Shown here: positions 6,270-14,010 of the stretch, in pieces
How positions within the stretch are numbered: position 1 is the stretch's first letter
Layout: the number at the start of each line of letters is the position of its first letter
NCBI GenBank assembly: GCA_964344495.1
Contig: CAYFNI010000032.1
Span: 1-23,858 of the forward strand
Direction: 5' to 3'
Origin: UBA6136 sp964344495
GTDB taxonomy: Bacteria > Pseudomonadota > Gammaproteobacteria > Methylococcales > Methylococcaceae
Length of the DNA stretch: 23,858 bases
Notes under the pieces: model-generated
What the model was told of the DNA's origin: nothing
Databases searched by the model: none
What the model saw: only the letters and a program-made list of their open reading frames with translations
Translations under genes and position numbers: made by a program

Positions 6270-7601
6270 TCAATGCAATTTGATCTTCGGGTTCAGCCGC
6301 TTCCGGAAGAAGGACGAGATCATCAGCAGCAGGACGCGGAACGGTCCGAACAGGGCCAATTGATGCATCTTGTACAGTGACAGGTAGACCATCCGGGCAA
6401 TAAAGCCCTCGATCATGACCGACCCCATCAGGTTGCCCATCAGATTGCCCACCGTGCTGTACTTGCCCAGGGACACGAGTGAGCCATAATCCAGATAGTG
6501 GAAGTTCTTCTGCTTCTTGCCCTTGAGGCGGGCGCGCAGGTTGTCGAGCACCTGGCTGGCCATCTGATGGGCCGACTGGGCGCGCGGCGGGATGTTGCTA
6601 CCCTTTTCCGGCCAGGCGCAGGCCGCACAATCGCCCAAGGCGTAGATGTCGTCGTCGCGGGTCGTTTGCAGGGTTGGCCGGACGACCAACTGATTGATGC
6701 GATTGGTTTCCAGCCCGTCAATCTCTTTCAGGAAATCCGGCGCCTTCACGCCGGCTGCCCAGACCCGTGCCGCTGCCCGGATGAAATCGCCTGACTCGGT
6801 GCGCATGCCCTCGTCGGTCACCTCTACCACTTTCACCCCCAGCAGCACGTCGATGCCGAGTGCCTGCAATTGCTTCAGGGTAGCGCTGGACAACCGGTCC
6901 GGCAGGCCCGGCAACAGCTTCGGCGAGGCTTCGAGGATATGAATCTTGATGTCGCTCGGACGGATGTTGTCGAGCCCGTAGGAATTCAACAGCCGCGCCG
7001 CCTGGTACAACTGGGCGGACAGTTCGATACCGGTTGCACCGCCACCGACGATGGCAACGTCCAGCTCTCCCGCCTGTGTCGTTCCACCCGCTGCCTGCGC
7101 GCGAAGATAGGCGCCCAGCAGCCGGTTCTGAAACTGCTCGGCCTCCTCGGTGGAGTCGAGGAACATGCAATGCTCGGCCACACCCGGTATGCCGAAATCA
7201 TTACAGACACTCCCGACCGCGATCACCAGAATGTCGTAAGGATAACTGCGTTCCGGCATGATCAGATCGCCGGCGGGGCTGAACAGGGGCGCCAGTCGCA
7301 CCTGCTTGGCCGCCCGATCCAGACCGTTCATGCGGCCGAGCACGAACCGGAAGTGATTCTCGCTCGCCTGAGCCAGATACTCCAGTTCGTCGTCATGGGA
7401 GTCGAGTGTGCCGGCAGCGACTTCGTGCAGCAGCGGCTTCCAGATATGCGTGCGACTACTATCGATCAGCGTGATCTCGGCCCGACGGCGGCGACCCAGT
7501 GTCTTGCCCAACTGGGTTACCAGCTCCAGACCGCCGGCACCGCCGCCGACAACAACGATTCTGGGACAGGGTGTGGCGCCTGATGTGCTCATGAAAGTCA
7601 T
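6270..7601 (-). CDS. ndh: Type II NADH:quinone oxidoreductase (NDH-2)
   Basis: A 443-residue flavoprotein that oxidises NADH and reduces membrane quinone without pumping protons. The FAD dinucleotide fold is at the N-terminus (IVVVGGGAGGLELV, 15-28) and the NAD(P)H fold at about 177-192 (DVAIVGGGATGIELSAQ). A later FAD contact is IYALGDCAAC, followed by a quinone-site-like AQSAHQMA. The C-terminal stretch (MVYLSLYKMHQLALFGPFR onward) is hydrophobic or amphipathic and should anchor it to the inner membrane, ending in a basic tail. A TATAGT at 7628-7633 (minus strand) is a possible -10 element without a clear -35. An ATG three codons in is an alternative start. Confidence 0.95.
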   Translation of the reverse strand: MTFMSTSGATPCPRIVVVGGGAGGLELVTQLGKTLGRRRRAEITLIDSSRTHIWKPLLHEVAAGTLDSHDDELEYLAQASENHFRFVLGRMNGLDRAAKQVRLAPLFSPAGDLIMPERSYPYDILVIAVGSVCNDFGIPGVAEHCMFLDSTEEAEQFQNRLLGAYLRAQAAGGTTQAGELDVAIVGGGATGIELSAQLYQAARLLNSYGLDNIRPSDIKIHILEASPKLLPGLPDRLSSATLKQLQALGIDVLLGVKVVEVTDEGMRTESGDFIRAAARVWAAGVKAPDFLKEIDGLETNRINQLVVRPTLQTTRDDDIYALGDCAACAWPEKGSNIPPRAQSAHQMASQVLDNLRARLKGKKQKNFHYLDYGSLVSLGKYSTVGNLMGNLMGSVMIEGFIARMVYLSLYKMHQLALFGPFRVLLLMISSFFRKRLNPKIKLH

Positions 7602-7675
7602 ACCTGAGGAAGTTTCGGGGCCCGGCCACTATAACCGAAGATGCTTCCAGGTTGACATGGCGATTCCGCCGTAGC

Positions 7676-7694
7676 GGCCGCTCCCGGGGCGGCC
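7676..7694 (-). terminator. Hairpin after msrP
   Basis: Six-bp inverted repeat GGCCGC / GCGGCC around TCCCGGG, 11 bp after the msrP stop. There is no T tract, so terminator function is a guess from its position. Confidence 0.35.
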
Positions 7695-7704
7695 ACGCCG
7701 TCCG

Positions 7705-8634
7705 CTAGAAATTCCGCGTCAAGTCCATGCCGCTGTACAGGCTGGCCACCTGCTCGCCATAGCCATTAAAGGGCAGCGTCGGACGCTTGAGAAAATCGCC
7801 GATCCGCCTTTCCTTGGCCTGACTCCAGCGCGGATGATCGACGGCCGGATTGACGTTGGCGTAAAAGCCGTATTCCCCCGGCGCAGCCGCATTCCAGCTC
7901 GTTTTTGGCGGCTGCTCCAGCAAGCGGATGCGGACGATGGATTTGGCGCTCTTGAAACCGTATTTCCAAGGCACCACGATGCGCACCGGCGCACCGCTTT
8001 GATTCGGCAAGAGTTCGCCATACAGCCCAAAGGTCAACAGTGTCAGCGGATGCACCGCCTCGTCGATCCGCAGGCCCTCGCGGTAGGGCCAGTCGAGCAC
8101 CGAGGTCCTCACTCCCGGCATCTGCTCGGGATCGCTCAACGTGACGAACTCCACAAATTTGGCATTGCGGCGCGGCTCGACCTGCTTCAGCAACGCGCTG
8201 AGCGGGAAACCGATCCAGGGGATCACCATCGACCAGGCCTCGACACAGCGCAGGCGGTAGATCCGCTCCTCCAGCGGCGCCAGTTTCAGCAGCGTGTCGA
8301 TGTCAAAAGTCCGCGGGGCGTTGACCTCACCCTCGACAGTCACGGTCCACGGGCGGGTTTTCAGGCTTCCGGCATATTTGGCGGGATCCTCCTTGTCGGT
8401 GCCGAATTCGTAAAAGTTGTTGTAGCTGAGCACCTTGTCACGCGGTGTTGGCGAATCTCCGGCCCTGAACTGGCTGTTTGGCTGTGCCTCCAGCCCCTCG
8501 GCCAGCGCTGTCAACGGTCCGGCGACGACTCCAGCCGCGGACACCAGCAGCGAGTTCCGAATGAACGCGCGACGGCTATGCCAGAGCGCCCGGGACGTGA
8601 CTTCGTGCTCGGAAATATCGGAACGGAATCGCAT
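7705..8634 (-). CDS. msrP: Periplasmic methionine sulfoxide reductase catalytic subunit MsrP
   Basis: A 309-residue molybdenum-cofactor enzyme (formerly YedY) that repairs oxidised methionine in envelope proteins. A twin-arginine signal is visible (SRRAFIRNSLL, R21/R22), so it is exported folded. The molybdenum ligand Cys is C130 in RLRCVEAWSMVIPW. Other family blocks are EFGTDKEDPAKYA, PWKYGFKSAKSIV and the C-terminal NGYGEQVASLY. The ATG at 8634 has AGGAGG five bases upstream. It follows msrQ by 33 bp. The order is msrQ then msrP, opposite to E. coli msrPQ. Confidence 0.97.
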   Translation of the reverse strand: MRFRSDISEHEVTSRALWHSRRAFIRNSLLVSAAGVVAGPLTALAEGLEAQPNSQFRAGDSPTPRDKVLSYNNFYEFGTDKEDPAKYAGSLKTRPWTVTVEGEVNAPRTFDIDTLLKLAPLEERIYRLRCVEAWSMVIPWIGFPLSALLKQVEPRRNAKFVEFVTLSDPEQMPGVRTSVLDWPYREGLRIDEAVHPLTLLTFGLYGELLPNQSGAPVRIVVPWKYGFKSAKSIVRIRLLEQPPKTSWNAAAPGEYGFYANVNPAVDHPRWSQAKERRIGDFLKRPTLPFNGYGEQVASLYSGMDLTRNF

Positions 8635-8667
8635 CACACCCTCCTGATGGGTCTGTTTCAAAGCCCG

Positions 8668-9300
8668 TCACCGGGTCGATTGCCGCACACCTCTGGCCTT
8701 GCGTTCAAATAGTGCCCGGACCAGCAGTGACACGGCCAGCAGCACGGCAAACTGCAGCGGTTCGGTCAGATCTTTTTTGACCAGCCATGCAAAATGCAGC
8801 ACCCCGGCGGCAGTTATGAGATAGATCAGGCGGTGCAAAGTTCGCCAACGCCGCCCACCCAACCGCCTGAGCATGGCATCGGTAGACGTCACGGCGAGCG
8901 GAACCATCAACAGCAAGGCGCTGAAGCCGACTGTGATATAGGGCCGCTTGCTGACATCCTTGAGGATGTTGGGCCAATCGAAGAACTGGTCCAGCACCAG
9001 ATAGGACAGGACATGCGTGACCGCGTAGAAAAACGCGAACAGTCCCAGCATTCGCCGTAATCGACCCAGCCAGGTCAGACCGCTGACGAGCCGCAGGGGC
9101 GTCACTGCCATGGTCAGGGTGAGAAAGGTGAGCGTCCAGAAGCCGGTGGTGCGGAGTATCTTTTCCACCGGGTTGGCGCCGAGTGCATCAAGACCGGCGA
9201 GGATCGCCAGCCGGACGAACGGGATCAGCGACAGCAGGAAGACCCCCCTCTTCAGCCGGGCGATGGCAGGTTCCGACAGGCGTTTCAGCGTCGACCCCAT
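8668..9300 (-). CDS. msrQ: Haem-binding membrane subunit MsrQ
   Basis: A 210-residue inner-membrane b-type haem protein of the ferric reductase-like superfamily (formerly YedZ). It passes electrons from the quinone pool or a flavin reductase to MsrP. About six hydrophobic segments are visible, including LLSLIPFVRLAILAGL, FWTLTFLTLTMAVTPL, MLGLFAFFYAVTHVLSYLV and LHRLIYLITAAGVLHF. The histidines in VTHVLSYL, RTLHRLIYL and GVLHFAW are the expected haem ligands. The ATG at 9300 has GAGG five bases upstream; a GTG at 9315 is an alternative. It sits between a secreted beta-propeller gene (27 bp) and msrP (33 bp), probably one transcript. Confidence 0.95.
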   Translation of the reverse strand: MGSTLKRLSEPAIARLKRGVFLLSLIPFVRLAILAGLDALGANPVEKILRTTGFWTLTFLTLTMAVTPLRLVSGLTWLGRLRRMLGLFAFFYAVTHVLSYLVLDQFFDWPNILKDVSKRPYITVGFSALLLMVPLAVTSTDAMLRRLGGRRWRTLHRLIYLITAAGVLHFAWLVKKDLTEPLQFAVLLAVSLLVRALFERKARGVRQSTR

Positions 9301-9327
9301 CACGGCCTCGCGCACTCAGGCCGATCT

Positions 9328-10476
9328 TTAGCGAAAGGCCAGCCCGTTGGCCGACTGAGGCACGCCCTGCGTCAGCCCCTTCACCGTCAGACGCCCATCC
9401 GCCCCAATGTCCAACCGGTAGATCCCCGCTTCCGAACGGCTCAGCACATACATCCACTTGCCATGACGACTGATGGCAAGATCGGTTGGATGACTGTCGA
9501 TGCCCAGAAAGGCTGTCACGCCATCCTGATCCAGCAACGTCAGCCCGCCATTGTTCTTGATCCGAACCCCGGTCACGGTGTGCCCCTGGGCGTTGGTGAT
9601 GTAGGCAAAGCGGCTGTTAGGTGTGACCTCGACCCAGCAGGCCGCGGTCTGATAGGTCGGCAGATCATCGCGTTGATCAACCAGCCAGCCGGTCTTGCCA
9701 ATCCGGTAGGAGGCCAACGCGCTGGCGCCGGCGGCACCACCAACCGCCTCGACCACCAGCAGGGTCGTGCGGTGGGAAAAGGCCAGTCCGTAGGGGGTCG
9801 AACGCGGCGACGGATAGCTCACCGGCTGCGCGGTGGTAGGCAGACCTTTCGCATTCAGCCCGAACAGCAGCACCTGATTGGCGGTTTTTTCCGACACGAT
9901 GAGACTGCGGCCATCCGGGGTGAAGCTGATTTGCGCCGCACCGCTCTGCCCGGTGCCGAAGGAACGGATCGACCCCTGCAGCAGCGTCAGACGTCCGTTC
10001 GCGTTGAGCCTGAACCCGGCCAGACTGTTGCTGTCGGCGTTCAGCACGTACACCAGGTTCTTTCGAATGGCGATGCTCACCGGTTTCAAGCCAGCGCTGC
10101 CGATCAAGTCGGTCCGCTTCAGCCCGTTGCTCCCGGCCCGGAACACCGTGATCGAATGACTGCCGGCATTGACCACCAGAAGCCACTGACGATTCGGGCT
10201 GACGACGACACCGTGGCTATTGCCCAGCCCCTCACCCAACCCTACGCCGCCCGTTGGATAAATGACATCCGGCGTCAGAGCCCCGTGGCGGTCCACGGCA
10301 AAAGACACCACCGCATTGCCGGACGCCGAGTTGGTCATGGTGAACAGCTGCGATGCCGCCTGAGCGACGCCTGTCCCCGGCCCCAAAAGGCACAGCAACA
10401 GCAGCCTGGACCAGACATTCCGCACCCGGAGTGCCCCGATGCCGGACAAATCAAGTTTGAAGAGGAGGTGTGTCAT
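9328..10476 (-). CDS. Secreted seven-bladed beta-propeller (lactonase/YVTN-like) protein
   Basis: A 382-residue protein. The signal peptide has a rather long n-region and core LLLLCLLGPGTGVAQAAS. After it come repeated blades of about 45-50 residues with patterns such as LVVNAGSHSITVFRAGSNG, VYVLNADSNSLAGFRLNANG, LIVSEKTANQVLLFGLNAKG and AYITNAQGHTVTGVRIKNNG. This is the PF10282 6-phosphogluconolactonase-like propeller fold. Export makes a cytoplasmic pentose-phosphate role unlikely, so a periplasmic binding or scaffold role is more reasonable. The substrate is unknown. It is the first gene of the probable unit with msrQ and msrP. Confidence 0.8.
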   Translation of the reverse strand: MTHLLFKLDLSGIGALRVRNVWSRLLLLCLLGPGTGVAQAASQLFTMTNSASGNAVVSFAVDRHGALTPDVIYPTGGVGLGEGLGNSHGVVVSPNRQWLLVVNAGSHSITVFRAGSNGLKRTDLIGSAGLKPVSIAIRKNLVYVLNADSNSLAGFRLNANGRLTLLQGSIRSFGTGQSGAAQISFTPDGRSLIVSEKTANQVLLFGLNAKGLPTTAQPVSYPSPRSTPYGLAFSHRTTLLVVEAVGGAAGASALASYRIGKTGWLVDQRDDLPTYQTAACWVEVTPNSRFAYITNAQGHTVTGVRIKNNGGLTLLDQDGVTAFLGIDSHPTDLAISRHGKWMYVLSRSEAGIYRLDIGADGRLTVKGLTQGVPQSANGLAFR

Positions 10477-10611
10477 CGGATACCTGTCAGAAGTGAAGCC
10501 CTAAGAACGAACCCGCCGATCGGCCAGTCAGCCACCGCCAACCCTACCCTGCCGGTGCCTGCCGCCCTGGCTCTGGTATCTTACCCAAATTGAGACAGAC
10601 CCCGACGCCGT

Positions 10612-11286
10612 ATGAAACTCTACCTAGACACCGCCGATGCCCGTCAATGGCGCCTGCCCGCCGGCTGCCCACCCGTGCAGGGCGTGACCACCAATCCGGC
10701 GCTGCTACAACAAGCCGGACTGCCGGTCACACTTGCCTCCTACCTCCACCTGCTGCAGCAGGCCGGCACCGCGCGGCTGCCAGAACTGATGCTGCAACTG
10801 CCCCGCCCGGACGTGGCCGAAGCACATGACTGGCTCGCGCAACTGCTGCCCGCCGCCGGCCAGGCGCGAGTGCGCTTGACCATCAAGCTGCCCTGCCATC
10901 CGGACTGGGAACCGGTCATCGACGAGGTCCACGGCTGGGGCCTGCCGCTGCTGCTTACCGGCCTGTCCAACCCCTTGCAACTGCTGTGGGCACGAGCTCA
11001 GGGAGCCCATTTCGTGGCACCGTATCTGGGCCGACTGGATGCCGATGGACGCGATATCTGGGCGCTGGTCGGCGCCTGTGTCGCCCTGCAACGCGATGGC
11101 GTCCAACTACTCGCCGCCAGCATCAAGCACGCCGATGTCTTGAGCCGCCTTATCGGCTGCGGTGCCTACGCCGCCACCGTTCCCCCCGAGTTTGCCACCC
11201 GTCTGGCAACCGATCCCCTGACCGACCGGGCCATCGCCGCTTTTGACGAGGAGACCCGCCTCAGCCAGCGCCATTCTCCTGTCTAG
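10612..11286 (+). CDS. Transaldolase / fructose-6-phosphate aldolase-like protein
   Basis: A 224-residue small transaldolase of the TalC/FSA/MipB type. The starting strand MKLYLDTADARQW and the loop VQGVTTNPALLQQAG are diagnostic. The Schiff-base lysine is K92 in RLTIKLPCH. The phosphate-site strand AHFVAPYLGRLDADG and LLAASIKHADVLSRL also match the barrel. Such enzymes either transfer dihydroxyacetone units or cleave fructose-6-phosphate; the sequence does not settle which. It is divergent from the beta-propeller gene (135 bp between starts). No clear ribosome site precedes the ATG. It is the only plus-strand gene between 2006 and 20303. Confidence 0.88.
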   Translation: MKLYLDTADARQWRLPAGCPPVQGVTTNPALLQQAGLPVTLASYLHLLQQAGTARLPELMLQLPRPDVAEAHDWLAQLLPAAGQARVRLTIKLPCHPDWEPVIDEVHGWGLPLLLTGLSNPLQLLWARAQGAHFVAPYLGRLDADGRDIWALVGACVALQRDGVQLLAASIKHADVLSRLIGCGAYAATVPPEFATRLATDPLTDRAIAAFDEETRLSQRHSPV

Positions 11287-11293
11287 TCGGCGA

Positions 11294-11308
11294 ACGCGCG
11301 CCGCGCGT
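11294..11308. terminator. Small hairpin between convergent genes
   Basis: ACGCGC / GCGCGT around GCC, between the transaldolase stop (11286) and the lipoprotein stop (11308). It could end both transcripts, but no T tract follows. Confidence 0.3.
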
Positions 11309-11637
11309 CACTCTGCAACGGCGCAGAGCCCGCCTTCGCGACAGGTCACACGGTAATTCCCCCAACGCTGGCAGCCTTCGGCATGGACCAGGTATTCGCT
11401 GAACAGGCCGTCTTCCCAATCCCGCTCATGCACCTGCCGGACCGGCTTGGTAATCTGCACCGAAGGGCAACTAAAATCAGCTGCCGCCTCTTGCTGGACC
11501 AGCGTTCGCACATCGTCGACACGGTCCATGGACGCACCGGCCGCGGCGTACTCGGCACAGCCCTGGATCAGGCCGGCGCACAAGAGAATCAGAAGGCTTT
11601 GCCCGCCAGCGCGCCGGACAGAAGAGTGGTCAGACAT
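11308..11637 (-). CDS. Small putative lipoprotein of unknown function
   Basis: A 109-residue protein. A basic start (MSDHSSVRRAGG) is followed by the hydrophobic stretch QSLLILLCAGLIQGC, where LIQGC fits a lipobox with a lipidated cysteine. The mature part has several cysteines (DFSCPSVQ, AEGCQRW, VTCREGGLCAV) that could form disulfides in the periplasm. The ATG at 11637 has AGGGA six bases upstream; the frame extends six codons further. It lies 41 bp after the CAX exchanger on the same strand. I do not recognise a family. Confidence 0.65.
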   Translation of the reverse strand: MSDHSSVRRAGGQSLLILLCAGLIQGCAEYAAAGASMDRVDDVRTLVQQEAAADFSCPSVQITKPVRQVHERDWEDGLFSEYLVHAEGCQRWGNYRVTCREGGLCAVAE

Positions 11638-11678
11638 TGAAGATCCCTTAGGCAAGAGGAAAACACGTCGCCAGGCGT

Positions 11679-12728
11679 TCAGGGCTGATAGTAGAACCCG
11701 ATCCCCAGCATCGCGTACACGGCAATCAGCTTGGCACCCGAAATCCAGCGTACCCTACCAATGTTGAGGACATTGTTCACCGCCGCCATGGCCAACAGGA
11801 TCGCCACGACCTGAAATTCGCCAAACAGCAGATTCATGGGCTGCCCAAGGGCCAGTCCGGTGAACACCAGACAAGGGGCCGCCAGCAAGGCCATCTGAGT
11901 ACCCGACCCCATGGTCGTCGCCAGCGCCAGATCCAGTTTGTCGCGCCGCGCAAAGCGCACCGCATTGATCAATTCTACCGCCCCTCCGACCGGCGCCAGC
12001 AGGAAGATGCCGGTAAACACCGGCGTCAGGCCCATGACTTTCGCCGCCGGCTCAACCGCCTCGGTCAGTACCTCGCTCATCAGCGCCAGCAAAGTGGTTG
12101 CCAGCACCAGAACCAGTATGACCAACCCCCGTCGCCGCCTTGGCATCAAGGGGTTCGGGGCTTTCGCCGCATGGAGCAATGACATGTCCACCTCATCCGG
12201 CGGACTGGTCAGGGTGAAGATCACACTCAGCGCATAGGTCGCCGCCAGCACGACTGAGACTTCCAGACTGATTTCCGTCTCGGTAACGGTACTGAAATCG
12301 AAGATCGCCGGAATCATCAGACCGATAGTGGCCAGTAACATCAGCCCACCCAGAAAATGAGTGGCCGTTTGGTCGAATCTCAACCCACGGGGGTGGCGGT
12401 GACCGCCCAGCAGGATCGCCAGCCCCAGCCCCAGCAGCAGATTACCGACAATCGATCCGGTAATGGCCGCCTTGACCACTTCCACCAGTCCATGCCGCAA
12501 GGCAAAGATGCCGATGATGATGTCGGGAATCGTGCCCATGGTGGCATTCAGCAACCCCCCCAGGGATGGGCCAAGATCGTGCGCAAGTTCCTCGGTGGCA
12601 TCACCCAGCCACTGTGCCAGAGGAATCACCGTCAGGGCAGAGACAAAAAAGGTCAGCACCGGATCGGCGTCAAAGGCGGACAGACCGAGCGCCAGAGGAA
12701 TCAGCAGCAAAAACCAGTTCAGATTCAT
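11679..12728 (-). CDS. CAX-type Ca2+/H+ (cation/proton) exchanger
   Basis: A 349-residue integral membrane protein with about 11 hydrophobic segments. The first signature repeat is clear (about 42-78: GDATEELAHDLGPSLGGLLNA, then TMGTIPDIIIGIFALR), close to the CAX c1 repeat, which usually begins GNATE. The second repeat, at about 245-285, reads PVGGAVELINAVRFARRDKL, then DLALATTMGSGTQMALL; the usual GNAAEH is here GGAVEL. A short cytoplasmic loop between the halves has MPRRRRG. It should export Ca2+ or a similar cation in exchange for protons. It lies 59 bp after the phosphatase response regulator on the same strand and may be co-transcribed. The changed motif residues leave ion specificity open. 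Confidence 0.88.
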   Translation of the reverse strand: MNLNWFLLLIPLALGLSAFDADPVLTFFVSALTVIPLAQWLGDATEELAHDLGPSLGGLLNATMGTIPDIIIGIFALRHGLVEVVKAAITGSIVGNLLLGLGLAILLGGHRHPRGLRFDQTATHFLGGLMLLATIGLMIPAIFDFSTVTETEISLEVSVVLAATYALSVIFTLTSPPDEVDMSLLHAAKAPNPLMPRRRRGLVILVLVLATTLLALMSEVLTEAVEPAAKVMGLTPVFTGIFLLAPVGGAVELINAVRFARRDKLDLALATTMGSGTQMALLAAPCLVFTGLALGQPMNLLFGEFQVVAILLAMAAVNNVLNIGRVRWISGAKLIAVYAMLGIGFYYQP

Positions 12729-12787
12729 GAATGCATCACTCCTCAGCCCTTAAGTTTGGGACGTTCGCCGACCGGCGTCGCCCGCCC

Positions 12788-13981
12788 TCACAGACAGACC
12801 TCCAGCAAGGAAACATCGTCATCGAACTGGGTCTGCCCCTGCAGCGTCTGCATCAGCGCCAGCACCTCGTGCACCTTGCGGCCGGGCTCGGTCTCCGGCT
12901 GGCGCAGAATCTCGACGAATGCATCCAGTTCCATTTCCGCGCCGTCGGTTTTCTGGACCTCGTAAATCCCGTCGCTGAACACATACAGGCGGGTAGACGG
13001 CGGCACCACCGTCTGTCCCTCCTCGAACGCCGCGCCTTCGAGGGTCCCGATCGGCATGGCGCGGCAACGCAACAGTTCAACCCCCTGAGCCGACACCATG
13101 ACCGCTGGCGGATGACCGCCGCTGCTGTAACGGAGGGCACGCGTGCTCTTCTGCAACACCCCGTACCAGAGCGTGAAATACAGGTTGTTGTGTTTCTCCA
13201 TCAGAAACACCTGGTTCAGTGCCGCCATGACCTCGGCCGGCTCGCGAAAATCCACGTCTACCAGGGTGCGCCCCATGAGGGCATTCATGGCACTGACCGA
13301 CAGCAAGGCGGATCCGACGCCGTGGTTGCAGACATCCAGGAGGAAGATCGCGACATGGTCTTCGTCGATGGAAAAATAGCCGAAGGCATCGCCTCCCAAC
13401 GAGCTGCACGGAATGAACACCCAATCGGTCTTCATGTGCGGTTCATTCAGCGGTTCGGGCAACAGCGAGCGTACGTAATCCGCCGCTTCGGCCAGCTCCC
13501 CTGCCAGCAGCCGCTGGCTTTCTTCCAGCGCCGCGAAGGCCTGGTTGCGCTGCAGCAGGGCGATATAAGCGCCGGAGTGATAACGAATGCGGGCGATCAG
13601 TTCGACCGGATCCGGCAGCTTGACCAGATAATCGTTGGCACCGGCGGCAAACGCCTCCGCCTTGGTGGTCGGTTCCTCCTTGCTCGACAGCACGATCATC
13701 GGCACGCTGCGGGTGCCAGCCTGGGCCCGAAACGCCTTGACCAGCGTGATTCCGTCGATGTCCGGCATGACCAGGTCCTGCAGAATCACCGTCGGCTGAA
13801 GCTGTTCGGCGAGGCTCAGGGCGTCGGCCGGCTGACAGGTGTAGTGATAGTCGATATCGCTCTCGGACTGCAGCATCCGCTTGACGGCCTCGCCGATGAT
13901 CCGCTGATCGTCGATCAGCAGCACGACGATCTTATGCTCCGACAAGGTCGGGGACAGGGTGAGGGATGGGGGTGTAGACAT
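12788..13981 (-). CDS. Response regulator with PP2C/SpoIIE phosphatase output (WspR-like receiver)
   Basis: A 397-residue protein. The receiver (about 18-138) has D24/D25 (LLIDDQR), phosphoacceptor D69 (VILQDLVMP), S99/S100 and K121. It continues into NDYLVKLPDPVELIARIRYH and SGAYIALLQRNQAF, which from memory closely match the receiver and stalk of Pseudomonas WspR. After a coiled linker (140-175), a PPM-type serine phosphatase replaces GGDEF: SSLGGDAFGYF (D198), LLDVCNHGVGSAL (D216), VFSDGIYE (D337) and FDDDVSLL (D388), the metal-binding set. It should dephosphorylate a STAS partner when its receiver is phosphorylated by the CheA hybrid. The ATG at 13981 starts 29 bp after cheB without a clear ribosome site. 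The frame is open upstream, inside cheB. Confidence 0.93.
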   Translation of the reverse strand: MSTPPSLTLSPTLSEHKIVVLLIDDQRIIGEAVKRMLQSESDIDYHYTCQPADALSLAEQLQPTVILQDLVMPDIDGITLVKAFRAQAGTRSVPMIVLSSKEEPTTKAEAFAAGANDYLVKLPDPVELIARIRYHSGAYIALLQRNQAFAALEESQRLLAGELAEAADYVRSLLPEPLNEPHMKTDWVFIPCSSLGGDAFGYFSIDEDHVAIFLLDVCNHGVGSALLSVSAMNALMGRTLVDVDFREPAEVMAALNQVFLMEKHNNLYFTLWYGVLQKSTRALRYSSGGHPPAVMVSAQGVELLRCRAMPIGTLEGAAFEEGQTVVPPSTRLYVFSDGIYEVQKTDGAEMELDAFVEILRQPETEPGRKVHEVLALMQTLQGQTQFDDDVSLLEVCL

Positions 13982-14010
13982 GATGGGAATCCGAAGGAGG
14001 ATGAGTAAAT

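Noticed and set aside
9463..10593. A 376-codon plus-strand open frame opposite the beta-propeller gene
   Set aside because: The minus strand has a signal peptide and regular propeller blades. The plus-strand translation shows no domain pattern.
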